A stretch of DNA of 64,000 nt, from NCBI RefSeq assembly GCF_039543825.1, contig NZ_BAABKM010000002.1:1520133-1584132 (forward strand), given 5' to 3'. The position numbers and the translations under genes were made by a program. The notes under the pieces were generated by a model. It was not told the DNA's origin. It was given only the letters and a program-made list of their open reading frames with translations, and did no database searches. This DNA comes from Nocardioides conyzicola (lineage in GTDB: Bacteria; Actinomycetota; Actinomycetes; Propionibacteriales; Nocardioidaceae). This document shows, one piece after another, positions 34,755 through 44,119 of this stretch (its first letter is position 1; every line of letters starts with the position of its first letter).

Positions 34755-37700
34755 CAGGAGAACGCCCTCTCCGAGCGGAGCAGCGGCAGCCACAGGCGTG
34801 CGGCGTAGGCCCCGAGCCGGGTGTCCTCGCCGGGCATCTCCTCGCCCGGACCGGGCGGGCGGAGCAGGTCGGTCAGCGGCGCGTGAGCGCCCCACACCCG
34901 GACCTGGGCCGGGTCGGCGTCCTCGGCCGGGTACATCCCGCTCTTCCAGCGCCGGCCGGCCTGCTCACGGGGGTCGTCGCCGTGGAGGCGGGCGCTCGCC
35001 CAGGCGAACGACGTCTTGAGCGGCAGCGGCAGCGGCTCGCGCCGGCCGGCGTCGTACAACCGGACCAGGTCGGTCAGCAGGCTCAGCGGCTCCTCGATCG
35101 CGGGGCCGAGCAACCGCTGGGCGGGGCGCGACCCGCGCGGCGCCCGGCCGATGGTCAGGGCCGTCCAGTTGTGGTCGGGATCGTGGGCGGCCAGCGCCAG
35201 CAGCCGCACCCACGACTCGACCAGCTGCTTGGCGTCGAGCCGCGAGTAGCCGACCGCGACGAGGCGGTCGGCGTAGACCGGTCCGACGGTGCCGGTGATC
35301 CGGCGGCCGTCGGCGAGGCGGACGTCGACGTCGTACGCCGCGGGCGCGACCTGCCGGTGGGTGAGCGCGGCGAGCGCGAGCTGCATGGCGGCGTCGCGGA
35401 TCTCGCCGGCCTTGCGCCAGCCGAGCTGGCCCGGCGGCAGTGCACCGCGGCGCCACTCGGCACCGAGGGCCTGGTCGGGGTGGATCCCGCGCAGCATGTC
35501 GGCGAGCATCCGGTCGCCCACGCCCCAGGTCTCGAGGGCGTCGATCTCGACGGGCATCGCGTCGGCGACGCCGTCGACGTCCCAGGGCAGGGTGAGGTCG
35601 AGCGCGCGGAAGAAGCCCTTGACCGGGTCCTTGAAGAAGCCGACCAGGTCGGCGAGCGCGATGTCCTCCAGCGGTGCGGGCGCGAGCGGCGCCGCCAGGA
35701 AGCCGGGCGCGGCCGGCCGGGCACCGGTGGCGGTGCGTGCGGCGAGGAGGAGCGCGGGGTCGAAGGTGAACGGCGTCGGCACCCCCAGGCTGCCGGGCGT
35801 GACGTTGCGCGGGTCGAACGGCTGGAGCGGGTGCTCCACGACGAGCCGGTCGCGCACCCGCTCGGGCGTGGTGCGGTCGAGGGCGTCGAGGAGCTCGCCG
35901 AGAGGTACGGCGGGGGGCCGCTTCTGGCCGCTGTGCTCGTTGGCACCGGTGTAGGTGACCACCAGCGTCTCGGTCGCCGCACCGACCGCGTCGAGCAGCA
36001 GCTGACGGTCCTCGGAGCGCACGTCGCGCTCCCCGGTGTGCGGGGTGCGGGCGAGGACGTCGTCGCCGTCGACCAGCCCGAGCCGCGGGAAGATCCCGTC
36101 GTCGAGGCCGAGCAGGCAGACCACCCGGTGCGGCACCGACCGCATCGGGACGAGGGTCGCGACCGTCAGGCCGCCGGTGCGGAAGTTGGCCCGCGTGGGC
36201 CGGCCGGCGAGGTGGGCTCCGAGCAGCGCGCGGACGTCGCTGAGCCGCATCGGGAGGTCGTCGCGACCGGCGGCGTCGGCGCGCACCTGGGCGAGCTCGC
36301 GCTGGACCTGACCGGTCTGCCACTGGTCGTTGCGGTCGACCTTGGTCAGCGCCGCCACCCCGTCCGCCAGGGCGCTCAGCCAGTCACCGAGCGGCCGGGT
36401 CCCGGTCAGCCCGTCGGTGGCGACCGACAGCCGGTCGACGAACTCCGCGAACCGTCCCGCGAGCTCGACCCGGTTGCTGCCGACGTCGTCGAGCGGCAGC
36501 GTCGTGCCCAGCCAGCCCTGCGAGTCGTCGGAGAGCGCGACCCCGACGAGCACCCGGTCGACGCCGAACTGCCAGGTGTTCTGGATGAAGTCGACGCCGT
36601 ACGGCGCCCGGTGCTCCTTGTCGAGGCCCCAGCGGATGCCCGACTCCCGCACCCACGCGGTGACGGCGTCCAGGTCGTCGTCGGTGAAGGCGAAGCGGCG
36701 GCGTACGGGCGCAGCCTGGGCCAGGTCCAGCACGTGGCTGGCGGTCGTGCGTCCGCCGGCGATGTCGAGCAGCTGGGCGGCGACGCCGAGCAGGGGGTTG
36801 GTCTGGGTGAGCGCACGGTCGGCGAGCCGGACCCGCAGCCGATGGGCGGGGTGGCCACCCTCCACCAGGTCGCCGAGCCCGAACCCGGCCGTGATCAGCG
36901 GGGCGTAGGTCTCGATGTCGGGACACATCACGAGGATGTCGCGCGGCTCGAGCGTCGGGTCGTCGTCGAGGAGCCCGAGCAGCACCTCGCGGAGCACGTC
37001 GACCTGGCGCGCGGCACCGTGGCAGCTGTGCACCTGCACCGACCGGTCGGCCGGGTCGAGACTGCGTCCGGCGGGACGTACGGCGTTGGCGCGCAGGTCG
37101 CTCTGGAGCCAGCCGAGCATCGTGGCCGGTGCCACCGGGTCGCCGTGGTGGGTGTCGGTCGCGTCGACCGCAGCCAGGCTGCGCTCGAGCTCGCGGACGT
37201 CGCGGCCGAGGGTGGCGAGCAGCGGGTGCCCGACCTGGCGGTGGCCGAGGTCGTCGGCGCGCGGCACCGGACCGCGCTCGTCGTCCAGCGCCCGCCAGAG
37301 GTCGTCACTCGGGTGGGGGAGCCAGAGATGGAGGTCGTGGTGGGTCGAGAGGGCCCTCAGCAGGGCGATCTCGGTGCTCGGCATCCGGGTGTGGCCGAAG
37401 AGGGACAGCCGGGTGGGCAGGTCGCTCGGCCCGGCCTCGAGCCGGGCGACCGTCTCGGCGTGACGCACGTGCGGTGGCGGCTGGCCGACGGCTCGGACGA
37501 GCTCGCGCCACAGGGGCGGCTGCCAGTGCAGGTCGGCGTCCAGCGCACCGCCCGCCCCGTCGGTCACCCGACCGTCGAGCCAGTCGACCAGCAGCTGGGG
37601 CCGCTGCCCGGCGTACGACGAGAAGAGGCCGGCGAGCCGGCGAGCGACGGAGTAGCGCCGGCCGCGCCGGAACTCCGCCTCGTCACCGACGTCGAGGTGG

Positions 37701-38053
37701 CCGAGGTGCAGCGCGAGCGTGTGCGCCCAGGGTTGGTCGAGGCTGGCGTCGAGCACCTCGAGCAGCGGCCACGCGAGCGCGTCGGCCGCCCACGGGTCGT
37801 CGTACGTCGTCCCCATCAGCTCAGCGATCAGCGAGCGCGGCGAGCGGAACTCGACCCCCGCGCACACGCCGTCCTGCGTCTCGCCGCGCCCGAGGACGTG
37901 GGAGAGCCGCTGGCTGAGCCAGCGCTCGACACCCTTGGCCGGCACCAGCACGAGCTCGGTCGCGAACGGGTCGTCGAGGGGCGCGGCCAGCAGCTCGCCG
38001 AGGGCGTCGGCGAGCTGGTCGGTCCGCGGTGCGCGGTGGAGGTGGAGCGCCAC
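34754..38053 (-). CDS. recC: Exodeoxyribonuclease V gamma subunit RecC
   Basis: Protein of 1099 residues. The N-terminus has LVPAKGVERWLSQRLSHVLG and EFRSPRSLIAELMG, as in RecC, then VQVHSCHGAARQVDVLREVLLGLL, DILVMCPDIETYAPLI and, in the second half, RAVPHRV-like VCLLGLDDGIFPR, a helicase-like fold without catalytic residues. RecC holds the complex together and reads regulatory sequences. It starts with GTG and is the first gene of recCBD. Confidence 0.92.
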   Translation of the reverse strand: MALHLHRAPRTDQLADALGELLAAPLDDPFATELVLVPAKGVERWLSQRLSHVLGRGETQDGVCAGVEFRSPRSLIAELMGTTYDDPWAADALAWPLLEVLDASLDQPWAHTLALHLGHLDVGDEAEFRRGRRYSVARRLAGLFSSYAGQRPQLLVDWLDGRVTDGAGGALDADLHWQPPLWRELVRAVGQPPPHVRHAETVARLEAGPSDLPTRLSLFGHTRMPSTEIALLRALSTHHDLHLWLPHPSDDLWRALDDERGPVPRADDLGHRQVGHPLLATLGRDVRELERSLAAVDATDTHHGDPVAPATMLGWLQSDLRANAVRPAGRSLDPADRSVQVHSCHGAARQVDVLREVLLGLLDDDPTLEPRDILVMCPDIETYAPLITAGFGLGDLVEGGHPAHRLRVRLADRALTQTNPLLGVAAQLLDIAGGRTTASHVLDLAQAAPVRRRFAFTDDDLDAVTAWVRESGIRWGLDKEHRAPYGVDFIQNTWQFGVDRVLVGVALSDDSQGWLGTTLPLDDVGSNRVELAGRFAEFVDRLSVATDGLTGTRPLGDWLSALADGVAALTKVDRNDQWQTGQVQRELAQVRADAAGRDDLPMRLSDVRALLGAHLAGRPTRANFRTGGLTVATLVPMRSVPHRVVCLLGLDDGIFPRLGLVDGDDVLARTPHTGERDVRSEDRQLLLDAVGAATETLVVTYTGANEHSGQKRPPAVPLGELLDALDRTTPERVRDRLVVEHPLQPFDPRNVTPGSLGVPTPFTFDPALLLAARTATGARPAAPGFLAAPLAPAPLEDIALADLVGFFKDPVKGFFRALDLTLPWDVDGVADAMPVEIDALETWGVGDRMLADMLRGIHPDQALGAEWRRGALPPGQLGWRKAGEIRDAAMQLALAALTHRQVAPAAYDVDVRLADGRRITGTVGPVYADRLVAVGYSRLDAKQLVESWVRLLALAAHDPDHNWTALTIGRAPRGSRPAQRLLGPAIEEPLSLLTDLVRLYDAGRREPLPLPLKTSFAWASARLHGDDPREQAGRRWKSGMYPAEDADPAQVRVWGAHAPLTDLLRPPGPGEEMPGEDTRLGAYAARLWLPLLRSERAFS

Positions 38054-38088
38054 GGCCGCACCCTACGGGTTGGTGCCGACAGGCGGCG

Positions 38089-38583
38089 TCAGGGCGACAG
38101 CTCGTCCAGCAGCCGGTAGACGGGATCTTCGCGGTCCCGGCTGCCGCGCGGGCCTGCCGCCTCCGCGTCCCGGCGCAGGCCGGCGTCCGAACGGGTCCAC
38201 TCCCGGACGGCGAACCGCTCCGCGACCACCCAGCGGCCGTCCTCGCGGACCAGGCGGTCGACGTACCGGAAGCCGGTCGTGAAGTTGAGGGCCGGCTCGT
38301 CCGCCGGGCTCCCCCAGTGGACGGCTGTCCCGTAGGTCTCCGCGACGGCCCGGTCGCCGTCGACCTCGGCGAGGTGGTTGCCGACGATGTGCATCGTGCC
38401 GCCGAGCATGGGCAGCACCCTGCGCAGCCACGCGACGTACTCGTCCGCCGTGCCGTCGAAGCCGGTGTGGTGGTCGATCCCGTCGCGCGCGTAGACGGCG
38501 CGGATGTCGTCGTACTGCAACCGGTCGACGGCGCGGCAGTAGGCGAGCACCAGCCGGTGGATCTCGTCGCGGTCGTCGTCCAC
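38089..38583 (-). CDS. NTF2-like (SnoaL/nuclear transport factor 2 family) protein
   Basis: Protein of 164 residues. It has the fold pattern DEIHRLVLAYCRAVDRLQYDDIRAVYARDGIDHHTGF and MHIVGNHLAEVDGDRAVAETYGTAVHWG, then FRYVDRLVREDGRWVVAERFAVREW. Such cone-shaped proteins are often isomerases, dehydratases or ring-modifying enzymes acting on small hydrophobic molecules. The GTG start has GGAGG 5 bases upstream. No partner gene suggests a pathway. Confidence 0.8.
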   Translation of the reverse strand: MDDDRDEIHRLVLAYCRAVDRLQYDDIRAVYARDGIDHHTGFDGTADEYVAWLRRVLPMLGGTMHIVGNHLAEVDGDRAVAETYGTAVHWGSPADEPALNFTTGFRYVDRLVREDGRWVVAERFAVREWTRSDAGLRRDAEAAGPRGSRDREDPVYRLLDELSP

Positions 38584-38678
38584 GTGGCCTCCTCAGGCGT
38601 CGGGCCCCATCGTGCCGGGTCGCGGTGGTTGGGGCGATCACCTGCGGCGTACGGCGCGCGTCCCTACGCTGCTGAGGC

Positions 38679-39167
38679 ATGAAGCGCCTCCTGGTCCCCG
38701 TCGCCGGCCTCGTCCTGATCGGCTCCGGCTTCGGCGCCGGCATCGCCGTCTCCTCCGCGTCCGCCGACGACCCCGCGCCCGTCACCGTGACCCGCCAGTC
38801 GCTCGCCGAGGTGGCCGCCCCTCCCGGCGCCCCGAAGCGCACACTCGGGCTGAGCAAGGTCACCGTCATGCCCGGCTCGCAGCTCGCCTCCCACCACCAC
38901 CCCGGCGCACAGCTCGGCTACATCGCCGAGGGGGCGTTGACCTACACCGTGGAGAGCGGCTCCGCCGTCGTGATGAGCGGCCCCGGCGACGACGCGAAGG
39001 TCGTGAAGAGGCTGAAGGCCGGCATGACCTACCGGGTCAAGGCCGGCCAGTGGCTGCGGGAGGAGCAGGGCGAGGTCCACCACGCCCGCAACGCCGGCAC
39101 GGTCCCGATCCTCATCTACCTGGCCACGCTCTTCAAGACGGGGAAGCCGGCGGCGATCCCGGACTGA
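38679..39167 (+). CDS. Exported cupin-domain protein
   Basis: Protein of 162 residues with a signal peptide (RLLVPVAGLVLIGSGFGAGIAVSSASA). The cupin has VTVMPGSQLASHHHPGAQLGYIAEGALTYTVESG (motif 1, His triad at about 67-69) and the second motif around GQWLREEQGEVHHARNAG. The His residues fit metal binding. Role unknown; upstream of the DyP peroxidase on the same strand. Confidence 0.8.
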   Translation: MKRLLVPVAGLVLIGSGFGAGIAVSSASADDPAPVTVTRQSLAEVAAPPGAPKRTLGLSKVTVMPGSQLASHHHPGAQLGYIAEGALTYTVESGSAVVMSGPGDDAKVVKRLKAGMTYRVKAGQWLREEQGEVHHARNAGTVPILIYLATLFKTGKPAAIPD

Positions 39168-39174
39168 GATTTGT

Positions 39175-39237
39175 CGTCGAGTGACGCGGATTCGCCCTTT
39201 TCGGGTCGGTTTGGGGGCGGTTTCACGTCACTCGACG
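39175..39237. repeat. Inverted repeat with 12-base perfect arms
   Basis: CGTCGAGTGACG (39175-39186) and CGTCACTCGACG (39226-39237) flank a 39-base loop that contains GCCCTTTTCGGGT. It lies between the cupin stop and the DyP start, so it could be a terminator, an attenuator or a copy of a dispersed genomic repeat. No second copy is in this window. Confidence 0.6.
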
Positions 39238-39262
39238 GATCAGGTTGCGGAAGGATGGAGCC

Positions 39263-40189
39263 GTGACCGCACCCGAGTCCCAGCCCGTCACCACGCCCCT
39301 GACCCGGGCCGCCGTCTTCCTCGTGCTGACGATCGACGCCGGTGGCGAGGCCGCCGTGCGCGACGTGCTGGCGGACGCGCCGGGCATGGCGCGCGCGATC
39401 GGCTTCCGCAACGTCGAGGCCGGCCTGTCCTGCGTGGTCGGGATCGGCAGCGACGCCTGGGACCGCGTGTACGGCGGCGCGCGGCCGGCCGGGCTGCACC
39501 CGTTCGCCGAGATCCGCGGTGAGCGGCACACGGCGCCGGCGACCCCCGGCGACCTCTTCTTCCACCTCAAGGCGGAGCAGCTCGACCTCTGCTTCGAGCT
39601 GGCCGCCCGGCTGACCCATCGGCTGCACGGGGCTGCCACGGTCGTCGACGAGGTGCACGGCTTCCGCTACTTCGACCGCCGCGACCTGCTCGGCTTCGTG
39701 GACGGCACCGAGAACCCGGTGGGGCCGGCCGTCGACGCCGCCCTGATCGTCGGCGACGACGACCCGGACTTCGCCGGCGGCAGCTACGTCGTCATCCAGA
39801 AGTACCTCCACGACCTCGCCGCCTGGAACGCGATGTCCGTCGAGCACCAGGAGGCCGCGGTCGGCCGCGAGAAGCTCTCCGACATCGAGCTGCCCGACGA
39901 CCAGAAGGCGCCAGGTGCGCACACCGCGCTGACCAGCATCGAGGACGAGGACGGCACCGAACTGCAGATCCTCCGCGACAACATGCCGTTCGGCAGCGTC
40001 GCCGGCGCCGGTGAGTACGGCACCTACTTCATCGGCTACACCCGCGACCCGGCCGTGATCGAGCGGATGCTGCGCAACATGTTCGTCGGCGACCCGGTCG
40101 GGACGACGGACCGGCTGCTCGAGGTCTCCACGGCCGTCACCGGCTCGCTCTTCTTCGTGCCCACCGTCGACCGGCTCGAGGGCGGCTGA
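39263..40189 (+). CDS. DyP-type heme peroxidase
   Basis: Protein of 308 residues. It has the GxxDG motif in GFVDGTEN (Asp147 as the distal catalytic residue), a conserved His in KAPGAHTALTS (about 220, proximal heme ligand) and Arg238 in LQILRDNMPFG. This is like the B-type family that includes E. coli YfeX. Uses hydrogen peroxide to oxidise dyes, phenolics or iron porphyrins. GTG 39263 is chosen, with GGATGGAG upstream; a TTG at 39245 is possible. No signal peptide, so cytoplasmic, and no encapsulin-type C-terminal tail. Confidence 0.87.
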   Translation: MTAPESQPVTTPLTRAAVFLVLTIDAGGEAAVRDVLADAPGMARAIGFRNVEAGLSCVVGIGSDAWDRVYGGARPAGLHPFAEIRGERHTAPATPGDLFFHLKAEQLDLCFELAARLTHRLHGAATVVDEVHGFRYFDRRDLLGFVDGTENPVGPAVDAALIVGDDDPDFAGGSYVVIQKYLHDLAAWNAMSVEHQEAAVGREKLSDIELPDDQKAPGAHTALTSIEDEDGTELQILRDNMPFGSVAGAGEYGTYFIGYTRDPAVIERMLRNMFVGDPVGTTDRLLEVSTAVTGSLFFVPTVDRLEGG

Positions 40190-40207
40190 CCGCTCACCGG
40201 TCCCGGG

Positions 40208-43200
40208 TCAGGGGAGCAACAGAGGGGTCCACGCCGAGTCGGTGCCTCCGTCGCACGAGAGCGCGCGGGCGGACGTCAGGGCACATGACTTCGTGCCTCC
40301 TGGTACGTCGAGCAGCTCGAGACGTACGGCGTCGCTGGGAGCCCGGCCGTCCCGCCAGGTGGCCACCGCGACACCGACCCAGCCGGTACGCCGTCCCTCG
40401 GCCCCCAGCGCGGCCATGCCGACCCAGCCGCTGTGCAGGTCGACCACGCCCGTGATGCCGGCCACCGGGACCGGGGTGCTGGAGCTGCTGGTGAAGGTGC
40501 TGGGGAGGACCTGCGCGGCTCCGACGTAGCCCCAGCACATCACCGTGCCACCCGACCTACGGGCACAGGTGTGCATCCCGCCGGCGGCGACCTCGACGAC
40601 GTCGGTGAGACCGGCGACCGGCCGGGGGGTGGTCGACGACACGAGGGTGCCGTCGCCCAGCTGCCCGTCCGGGTTCTGACCCCAGCAGGAGACCGTGCCC
40701 GACCTCATCACCGCGCAGGTGTGCGCGTCGGGACCCGTGCTCGGAGCCGAGACGGACACCTGCACGGCGTCGCTGATCCCGCTCACCTGGACCGGGGTGG
40801 TCGACGACGCGGTCGAGCCCTGGCCCAGCTGTCCGGCGCCGCCGCGCCCCCAGCAGTCGATCCTGCCGCCTCTGAGCACCGCGCAGACGTGACGGCCGCC
40901 GACGTCGACCGAGACCGCGTCGCTGATCCCGGCCACCGTCACCGGCGTGGGAGAGCTGGTCGTCCCTCCGTTGCCGAGCTGACCCCAGGCGCCGTCGCCC
41001 CAGCAGACGACGGTGCCGCCGCGGCGTACGGCGCAGCTGGAGCCCGCGCCCGCGGAGACGGCGACGGCGTCGGTCAACCCCTGCACCCGCACCGGATCCT
41101 GCGACGTCGTGCTCGCGCCGTCCCCGAGCTGTCCATGGGTCCCGTCACCCCAGCACCAAACGGCACCACCCGCTCGCACCGCACAGAAGTGCGCGACACC
41201 GGCCGAGAAGTCGACGATGTCGGTCGCCGGTTGCCGGCCCAGGGACCCCCATGGGCCCCAGGTGTGGCTCCAGAAGATGAGGTCGCCGGACTCGAACCCC
41301 GCGCCGAGGGCCTTCAACCGGAACTTGCCACCGAGCGCGACGGCGGGCGTGACCTCCCAGCCGGTGTCGCCGCCGGGGTCGACGTCGGCCAGCGCCTTGG
41401 CGTCGAGCGCGGCCTGGGCGAACACGAGCGGCCCGTCGACGCCGACCAGGTTGAACGACAGCTCGGCGCGCAGCTTCAGCCCGCCCGTCAGCGCTCCGTT
41501 GAAGGTGTGCTCGGGCGTCAGCTCCGCGGGGTCGCCGCCGAACTCGGGGCGAGAGAACCCACCCTCCGGGGTCCACGCCACCTGAGCCCACGTGTTGAAG
41601 GACTGGTGCACCCCGACCGATGCGGTGGCGGCGAACCCGATGGAAGCGGTGGCGGTGGTGTCGAGCCGCGGCAGCACCGTCAGCGCGAAGGGTCCGGCGG
41701 GCACGACGAACGGCGGGAAGTGCACGGTGCCGAGGTGCGAAGAGGCCTCGCACTGCCCCTTGCCGGTCAGCGAGGCGTGCAGGTCCGCTTCCTCGGTGAT
41801 CTCGCCGCGCAGCGTCGCCTTCTTCAGCGCGAACAGCCCCCACTCGGCCTTCAGCGTCACCTTCGGCCGCACGTCCAGCTTGGCGCTGAGCTCGGCCGTG
41901 ACGTTGCCGTCGCAGCCGAGGGTGACGCCCTTCTTCGTTGCCTGGACGGAGGCGGCCCCGGTGGCGCGCGCCCTGATCTCCTTGCTGAGGATCGGTGGCA
42001 GGTAGCCGTCGTCGGTCGTCGCGTCCGCTCCGTCGAGCACCAGCTCCTGGAGCCCGTCGTCGATCGACCCGTCGCGGATCAGGTCCGCGAACGTGACGGA
42101 CCCGTCGACGTGGAGCCGGATGCTGCGCACCACGGTCCGGTAGTCGACGCCCCACAGCTGGCAGTCGACCTGGGTGATCGTGCCGAGAGCGCCGCGGTAG
42201 AGCTCGGCGATGGCGTCCGACGGCGGGAGCGCGATCCGGTCCCCGACCTGGGGGCAGGTGCGCGGGAGCCACCACGTGTCGGGCGTGTCGATGAGCCGCC
42301 CGACCGTGGTCGACCGAACGCGGTCCAGACGATGCCGGGCGGCGACGCCGGGCACCGGGAACGTCAGGTCGAACAGGCCGTCCTCGACGCGGTCCGCCGC
42401 GTAGGTGATCTGCTCGGGAGGGGCGACGGCGTTCGGGGCCTGGCGGAAGGAGTAGTCGACCTGGAGGACGACCGACTGCCCCCGCTGCAGATCGACCGAC
42501 TGGTCGGGCACGGTCGCACTCCAGTCGCCTCCGTCGTCGGCGATGCCGTCGGCCACGATCCGCCACGTGCCGGGACGAGCGGGACGGTACGTCGTGGTCT
42601 GGGAGATCAGCTCCTCGCCGAGCGGACCCGACACCGCGACCGCGGGCGTGGCACCCGCCGGCACGTTGACGACCTCGACGCGCACCTCGGCCGCCCCGGC
42701 GACGTCGACCTCGACGGTCCCGGACAGCGCCTGCAGGTAGCGCCCCCGCCCGGGGACCACGGCCCGGTAGCGCCAGCTCCCCGCCAGGGGCTCATGACCG
42801 AGAGCGAACGAGCCGTCGGCGGCCACCTTCGCCGTACCGGCGGCGAGCCACCTCGCATCGGGGTTCTGGTACTCCAGTCGCACCGAAGCACCGGAGCGCT
42901 TCGGCGAGGTCCTGCCCGCGAAGGCCACCCGCTCTCCCACGCTGATCTCGACCGGCCCGGCGGCGGCCAGCGTCACCTTCGGCTCGACCATCGACTGATA
43001 GGTGAACCGAGCCTTCCGGCTCACCTTGCTCGTCAGTCGCCCGGTCCGGACCCGGACCGCCACCATGCCCGCCTTGCCGGCCGGCGCGATCGCGACCACC
43101 CGTCTCTTCGAGACGTAGGTCGTCCTGACCTGGTGCTTGCCGAACAGCACGACGGACCGTCGGGTGAACCCGTGACCCTTGACGGTCACGCGGGTGCCCC

Positions 43201-43342
43201 CGACGGCGGCGCCCAGACGGGGGGAGACGCTCGTGACCGACGGCGTCACCGCCTTCTGCGGCTTCGCCGCAGACACCTCGGGCGAGACCCACGGCAGACC
43301 TAGCGCGCAGGACAGCGCCAGCAGCGTCACCAGTCGTCGCAT
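40208..43342 (-). CDS. Large secreted protein with IPT/TIG domain and C-terminal RCC1 repeats
   Basis: Protein of 1044 residues. Signal peptide MRRLVTLLALSCALGLPWVS..SA. An IPT/TIG module follows: SVTSVSPRLGAAVGGTRVTVKGHGF. Then come Ig-like segments and a long middle part. From about residue 695 to the end there are RCC1 repeats (HFCAVRAGGAVWCWGDGTHG and at least four more with C-x-W-G patterns) forming a beta-propeller. Cys pairs within repeats fit an exported disulfide-bonded protein. Function likely surface binding. The ATG 43342 has GGGGGG upstream. Confidence 0.8.
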   Translation of the reverse strand: MRRLVTLLALSCALGLPWVSPEVSAAKPQKAVTPSVTSVSPRLGAAVGGTRVTVKGHGFTRRSVVLFGKHQVRTTYVSKRRVVAIAPAGKAGMVAVRVRTGRLTSKVSRKARFTYQSMVEPKVTLAAAGPVEISVGERVAFAGRTSPKRSGASVRLEYQNPDARWLAAGTAKVAADGSFALGHEPLAGSWRYRAVVPGRGRYLQALSGTVEVDVAGAAEVRVEVVNVPAGATPAVAVSGPLGEELISQTTTYRPARPGTWRIVADGIADDGGDWSATVPDQSVDLQRGQSVVLQVDYSFRQAPNAVAPPEQITYAADRVEDGLFDLTFPVPGVAARHRLDRVRSTTVGRLIDTPDTWWLPRTCPQVGDRIALPPSDAIAELYRGALGTITQVDCQLWGVDYRTVVRSIRLHVDGSVTFADLIRDGSIDDGLQELVLDGADATTDDGYLPPILSKEIRARATGAASVQATKKGVTLGCDGNVTAELSAKLDVRPKVTLKAEWGLFALKKATLRGEITEEADLHASLTGKGQCEASSHLGTVHFPPFVVPAGPFALTVLPRLDTTATASIGFAATASVGVHQSFNTWAQVAWTPEGGFSRPEFGGDPAELTPEHTFNGALTGGLKLRAELSFNLVGVDGPLVFAQAALDAKALADVDPGGDTGWEVTPAVALGGKFRLKALGAGFESGDLIFWSHTWGPWGSLGRQPATDIVDFSAGVAHFCAVRAGGAVWCWGDGTHGQLGDGASTTSQDPVRVQGLTDAVAVSAGAGSSCAVRRGGTVVCWGDGAWGQLGNGGTTSSPTPVTVAGISDAVSVDVGGRHVCAVLRGGRIDCWGRGGAGQLGQGSTASSTTPVQVSGISDAVQVSVSAPSTGPDAHTCAVMRSGTVSCWGQNPDGQLGDGTLVSSTTPRPVAGLTDVVEVAAGGMHTCARRSGGTVMCWGYVGAAQVLPSTFTSSSSTPVPVAGITGVVDLHSGWVGMAALGAEGRRTGWVGVAVATWRDGRAPSDAVRLELLDVPGGTKSCALTSARALSCDGGTDSAWTPLLLP

Positions 43343-43429
43343 CGAACCCCCCAGCACCGGCCGACGGCCGTCGTCTGCGGGCAGACTAGCCACGCATCAG
43401 GGGTTCTCGCGCCGTTTCGCCGGCGCCGC

Positions 43430-44119
43430 TCACTCCGCCTGCGCGACCATCCCGGCGAGGTAGGTGGCGAAGCCGCCGGGCACCCGGCCCATGGTCCGCC
43501 CCGAGGTGCGCACCGAGGTCGCGGTCGTCCACCGGCACCCGGCATCGCGCATGGCCGCGACCAGCAGGACGTCCTCGTGCAGCCGAACCGGCCGCAGCCC
43601 GCCGGAGCGCGCGTACGCCGCCAGCGTGAAGGCCAGGTTGGCCCCGTGCACGTGCGCCTCGGGCCGGCGGTGCCGGTCGCGCCACCGGTCCAGCACGCCC
43701 GACGGCAGGTCGGCGGGGTCGGGGTCCACGGCGCCGACCACCAGGTCGAAGCCCGCGGACGCCAGGGCCCACAGGTCGACCAGCCATCGCTCCGGGACGA
43801 CGCAGTCCGCGTCGGTGCTGACGACGAGCACCCGCTCGGGAGGATGGCCCTCCGCCTGCGCGGCGACCCGCTCGACACCGGTGGCCCGGGCGACGCCCAC
43901 GCTGGTGGCGTCGACGGCCACGGTGTCGACGCCGTACGTCGCCGCGACGGCCGCGGTGCCGTCGGTGCACCCGTCGAGGACCACCGTGGTGCGCACGACG
44001 ACGCCCGGCAGGTCGGTCACGAGGGCGGTCGCTGCCGTGGCGACCGAGGCCAGGCAGGCGCCCAGCAGCTCCTCCTCGTCGTGGGCGGGCACGACGACGT
44101 GCACGACGTCGACGATCAT
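43430..44119 (-). CDS. Family 2 glycosyltransferase
   Basis: Protein of 229 residues with HVVVPAHDEEELLGACLASV at the N-terminus, LDGCTDGTAAVAA, and the DxD-like VSTDADCVVP that binds metal and sugar nucleotide, followed by VHGANLAFTLAAYARSGG and LHEDVLLVAAM, a GT-A fold. No membrane helices. Donor and acceptor unknown. Its ATG overlaps the stop of the PIG-L/methyltransferase gene (ATGA); it is the last gene of the three-gene set. Confidence 0.83.
   Translation of the reverse strand: MIVDVVHVVVPAHDEEELLGACLASVATAATALVTDLPGVVVRTTVVLDGCTDGTAAVAATYGVDTVAVDATSVGVARATGVERVAAQAEGHPPERVLVVSTDADCVVPERWLVDLWALASAGFDLVVGAVDPDPADLPSGVLDRWRDRHRRPEAHVHGANLAFTLAAYARSGGLRPVRLHEDVLLVAAMRDAGCRWTTATSVRTSGRTMGRVPGGFATYLAGMVAQAE

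Noticed and set aside
34883-38119. 1078-residue open frame antisense to recC
   Set aside because: It has Arg/Gly/Val-rich, motif-free composition typical of the complement of a GC-rich gene; recC on the other strand has clear family motifs.
39263-40189. Encapsulin cargo role for the DyP peroxidase
   Set aside because: No encapsulin gene is nearby and the C-terminus lacks a targeting tail.
40433-43303. 956-residue open frame antisense to the RCC1 protein
   Set aside because: Composition is a shadow of the real gene, with no signal peptide or domain.
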